From assembly GCA_021786215.1 (NCBI GenBank), contig JAJYNT010000175.1, positions 1 through 5,130 of the forward strand: 5,130 nt of DNA, given 5' to 3'. Of the stretch, positions 4,924 through 5,130 are shown one piece after another. Every line of letters starts with the position of its first letter. Positions within the stretch are counted from its first letter, which is position 1. The stretch comes from Chloroflexota bacterium (GTDB taxonomy: Bacteria > Chloroflexota > UBA6077). The notes below the pieces were generated by a model, which ran no database searches, was not told the origin of the DNA, and saw nothing but the letters and a program-made list of their open reading frames with translations. Both the position numbers and the translations under genes were made by a program.

Positions 4924-5130
4924 TTGCAGGCAATCGGCGTTTTCTCGGACACCTTCTCTCCCTTGCGGAATCGAAACCTGAGCACCTACCTGGGCGGCCA
5001 GGGGGTCTCCCTCTGCGGTACCTTCATGCAGGCGACCGCCCAGTCCTGGACTGTGTGGCAGCTCAGCCACTCGGTCAGGGACCTCGGTCTTGTTGCCATG
5101 CTGGAGAGCCTTCCGCTTCTGCTCTTCGGC
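4924..5130 (+). CDS. MFS exporter (EntS-like, MFS_3 family), partial N-terminus
   Basis: The frame is open for 69 codons to the right edge. It reads FSPLRNRNLSTYLGGQGVSL, then CGTFMQATAQSWTVWQLSHS and LGLVAMLESLPLLLFG. The pattern L-R-N-R-N-x-x-x-Y-x-x-G-Q-x-x-S-x-x-G-T-x-M-Q-x-x-A-Q-S-W is typical of the MFS_3 group of exporters, which includes the enterobactin exporter EntS and macrolide/drug efflux proteins. Two membrane helices are visible or begun, at about 20-40 and 52-69. The TTG start at 4924 is supported by AGGAGG 6 nt upstream; no ATG lies near. It follows a terminator, and no clear promoter is seen in the 35 nt between, so its expression may depend on read-through or on a poorly conserved promoter. 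The substrate cannot be told from this part. Confidence 0.8.
   Translation, partial: MQAIGVFSDTFSPLRNRNLSTYLGGQGVSLCGTFMQATAQSWTVWQLSHSVRDLGLVAMLESLPLLLFG

Noticed and set aside
1..5130. CRISPR array, tRNA, rRNA or insertion sequence
   Set aside because: No spaced identical repeats, cloverleaf, transposase frame or terminal inverted repeats were seen on either strand.

Overview
This window carries GC-rich bacterial DNA with tightly packed genes, strong Shine-Dalgarno sites and clear sigma-70-type promoters. Two divergent gene groups leave from one AT-richer control region at about 2075-2360. The hydrogenase-type membrane genes suggest an anaerobic or facultative, energy-conserving metabolism. 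The DUF2089 / DUF4097 / LiaF-like set on the other strand fits lineages such as Bacillota or Chloroflexota. The taxon cannot be fixed from this sequence, and that placement is inference.

Left part, minus strand (1-2074): a NuoL-like antiporter subunit of the EchA type is followed, with an ATGA overlap, by the start of a NuoH-like subunit of the EchB/HycD type that runs off the left edge. This is the usual beginning of a group 4 energy-converting [NiFe] hydrogenase operon, or of a hydrogenase-related (Ehr) complex. The catalytic subunits that would decide between them lie outside the window.

Control region (2075-2360): a near-consensus promoter drives the minus-strand operon (TTGACA, 16 bp spacer, TATACT). 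Its leader of about 141 nt contains a strong intrinsic terminator ahead of echA, and a 20-codon ORF runs across that terminator. This arrangement suggests attenuation. A second good promoter (TTGACT, 17 bp spacer, TAGTAT) drives the plus-strand genes. The two -35 boxes sit in an inverted repeat (GTCAAGG / CCTTGAC).

Right part, plus strand (2361-4809): four closely spaced or overlapping genes form one likely operon. They encode a DUF2089 zinc-ribbon/HTH protein, a DUF4097 beta-solenoid protein with a regular 18-residue repeat, a four-helix LiaI/LiaF-like membrane protein and a small Cys/His protein of unknown function. The first two share the same short helical C-terminal module, related in appearance to the SHOCT-like domain of YvlB/LiaX and DUF2089 proteins. 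The set resembles the parts of Bacillota envelope-stress systems (Lia/Yvl) without matching any of them exactly. An intrinsic terminator follows at about 4848.

Right edge (4924-5130): the start of an MFS exporter with a TTG start and a strong ribosome binding site, cut by the window end.
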